Below, piece by piece: positions 5,346-6,201 of a stretch of DNA of 6,201 bases (within the stretch, counting starts at the first letter, position 1; the number at the start of each line of letters is the position of its first letter). Made by a program: the position numbers and the translations under genes. The notes beneath the pieces are model-generated. The model did no database searches, was not told the DNA's origin, and saw only the letters and a list, made by a program, of their open reading frames with translations. The DNA comes from a candidate division Zixibacteria bacterium DG_27 (lineage in GTDB: Bacteria; Zixibacteria; MSB-5A5; DG-27), in contig LIZU01000080.1 in NCBI GenBank assembly GCA_001302725.1, forward strand, positions 1-6,201, written 5' to 3'.

Positions 5346-6201
5346 CTATGGGAGTTGATTCGCCACCCCTTGGGCCACTTCTAAAGTGGTGGAGCTTCCC
5401 CCCATATCATAGGTTTTAGCTTTCCCCTCTCTTATCACCGAAGCGACGGCGCTTTCCAAGTTCTCTGCCATCTCCTTTTCTCCCAGCCAATCCAGCATCA
5501 GCTTTGTGGCCAGAAGCATCGCCGTCGGGTTCACCTTGCACTGCCCGGCATATTTTGGGGCGGAGCCGTGGGTCGGTTCGAATAAGGCATAATCGTCCCC
5601 GATGTTTCCGGAGGAGGCAAACCCCAAGCCCCCCACGAGTTGAGCACAGAGGTCGGAGACGATGTCCCCGAACATATTGGAGGTGACTAAAACACCGTAA
5701 TCCTGGGGATTTTTCACCAGCCACATGCACATGGCGTCGATATTGGTCTCCCACAGCTCCACCTGCCGATATTGTTTGGCAATCTCTCTGGCGGTTCTGA
5801 CCATCATCCCGGAGGTCTCCCGGATGACGTTAGGCTTTTCCACCACCGTCACCGACTTGCGATTGTGGCTGGCGGCATATTCGAAGGCGTCCCGGATGAT
5901 GTTTTCACACCCCTTTTTGGTCACGATCCTCAGGGAGATAGCCATATCCTCATTCGGCACCTCCGCGAAGCGCCCCATCCGCGGATGCGTCTGATCTAAG
6001 ATGTCTCTGACCTCCTTCGGGACCGGATGATACTCCACCCCACTGTAGAGGTCCTCGGTGTTCTCCCTGAAAACCACGAGATCGATGTCGTCCCGGTAGT
6101 TCAACGGATTTCCCGGATAGGCTTTACAGGGCCTCAAGTTGGTGCGCAGATTGAGTTCTTGCCTTAAGCGAACAATCGGGCTTCTGTAACTCAATCCCTT
6201 C
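5346..6201 (-). CDS. icd: Isocitrate dehydrogenase family enzyme, N-terminus beyond window
   Basis: 284 residues are visible (numbered from the right edge), ending at TAG 5348-5346. The frame is open to base 6200; roughly 60-100 N-terminal residues are missing judged by usual family length. The enzyme family oxidatively decarboxylates isocitrate to 2-oxoglutarate in the TCA cycle (cytoplasm). Substrate-side motifs: RSPIVRLRQEL (Ser7, Arg13), NLRPCKAYPGNP, and RENTEDLYSGVEY (45-57), whose ED-Y form fits isocitrate rather than isopropylmalate dehydrogenase. Catalytic EKPNVIRETSG has Lys122; metal aspartates are Asp155, Asp179 and Asp183 (NMFGDIVSD). The cofactor loop EPTHGSAPKYAGQCKVNP (208-225) carries Lys216 and Tyr217, equivalent to the E. 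coli NADP determinants Lys344/Tyr345, but the Arg395 equivalent is Gly268. The TTG at 6194 is internal, not a start. A related tartrate/homoisocitrate-type activity is not excluded. Converges on the sulfatase-like gene with a 56-nt gap. Confidence 0.9.
   Translation of the reverse strand, partial: KGLSYRSPIVRLRQELNLRTNLRPCKAYPGNPLNYRDDIDLVVFRENTEDLYSGVEYHPVPKEVRDILDQTHPRMGRFAEVPNEDMAISLRIVTKKGCENIIRDAFEYAASHNRKSVTVVEKPNVIRETSGMMVRTAREIAKQYRQVELWETNIDAMCMWLVKNPQDYGVLVTSNMFGDIVSDLCAQLVGGLGFASSGNIGDDYALFEPTHGSAPKYAGQCKVNPTAMLLATKLMLDWLGEKEMAENLESAVASVIREGKAKTYDMGGSSTTLEVAQGVANQLP

Noticed and set aside
5375..5389. Perfect hairpin CCACTT-CTA-AAGTGG near the 3' end of the dehydrogenase gene
   Set aside because: It lies inside the coding region 27 nt before the stop and no T run follows on either strand, so it is not called a terminator. 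The 56-nt convergent gap (5290-5345) shows no better candidate.

Overview
The window looks bacterial. It has Shine-Dalgarno-type ribosome sites, sigma70-like promoter boxes and tightly packed co-directional genes. The base composition is moderately GC-rich, and codon use is liberal with AGG/AGA (Arg) and ATA (Ile). No ribosomal or other taxonomic marker is present, so the lineage cannot be fixed. The gene set would fit an uncultured sediment, subsurface or Desulfobacterota-like bacterium, but that is only a guess.

Left part (1-3030, minus strand): a compact arsenic-resistance operon reading right to left. A sigma70-like promoter (TTGACG, 17 nt, TATATT; 3030-3002) drives arsR (2972-2655). Next come a two-domain ArsP/DUF318-type permease (2587-1565), an Acr3 arsenite exporter (1564-467) and a membrane-tethered thioredoxin-like protein (470-1, cut by the window edge). 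The last three genes are translationally tight: the permease TAA abuts the acr3 ATG, and the acr3 TGA overlaps the thioredoxin GTG (GTGA). ArsR would release its promoter when it binds As(III)/Sb(III). The two membrane proteins would export inorganic, and perhaps organic, trivalent arsenicals. The thioredoxin-like protein, whose CIPC active site should face outward, would handle thiol/disulfide chemistry at the envelope. No arsC arsenate reductase is visible; it could lie beyond the left edge or elsewhere. The thioredoxin gene is easy to miss because its frame opens with GTG and runs off the window.

Middle (2973-3222): a 250-nt divergent intergenic region. It holds the arsR promoter, a cluster of short inverted repeats (3066-3119) and a candidate promoter for the next gene (TTGACA at 3148).

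Right-centre (3223-5289, plus strand): a 688-residue, five-helix membrane protein with an external sulfatase/alkaline-phosphatase-superfamily domain. The usual formylglycine-forming Cys/Ser is replaced by Thr, which points to phosphotransferase-like rather than classical sulfatase chemistry.

Right edge (5346-6201, minus strand): the C-terminal 284 residues of an isocitrate/isopropylmalate dehydrogenase family enzyme, most like isocitrate dehydrogenase. It converges on the sulfatase-like gene across a 56-nt gap in which I see no convincing terminator. These last two genes have no evident functional tie to the arsenic operon.
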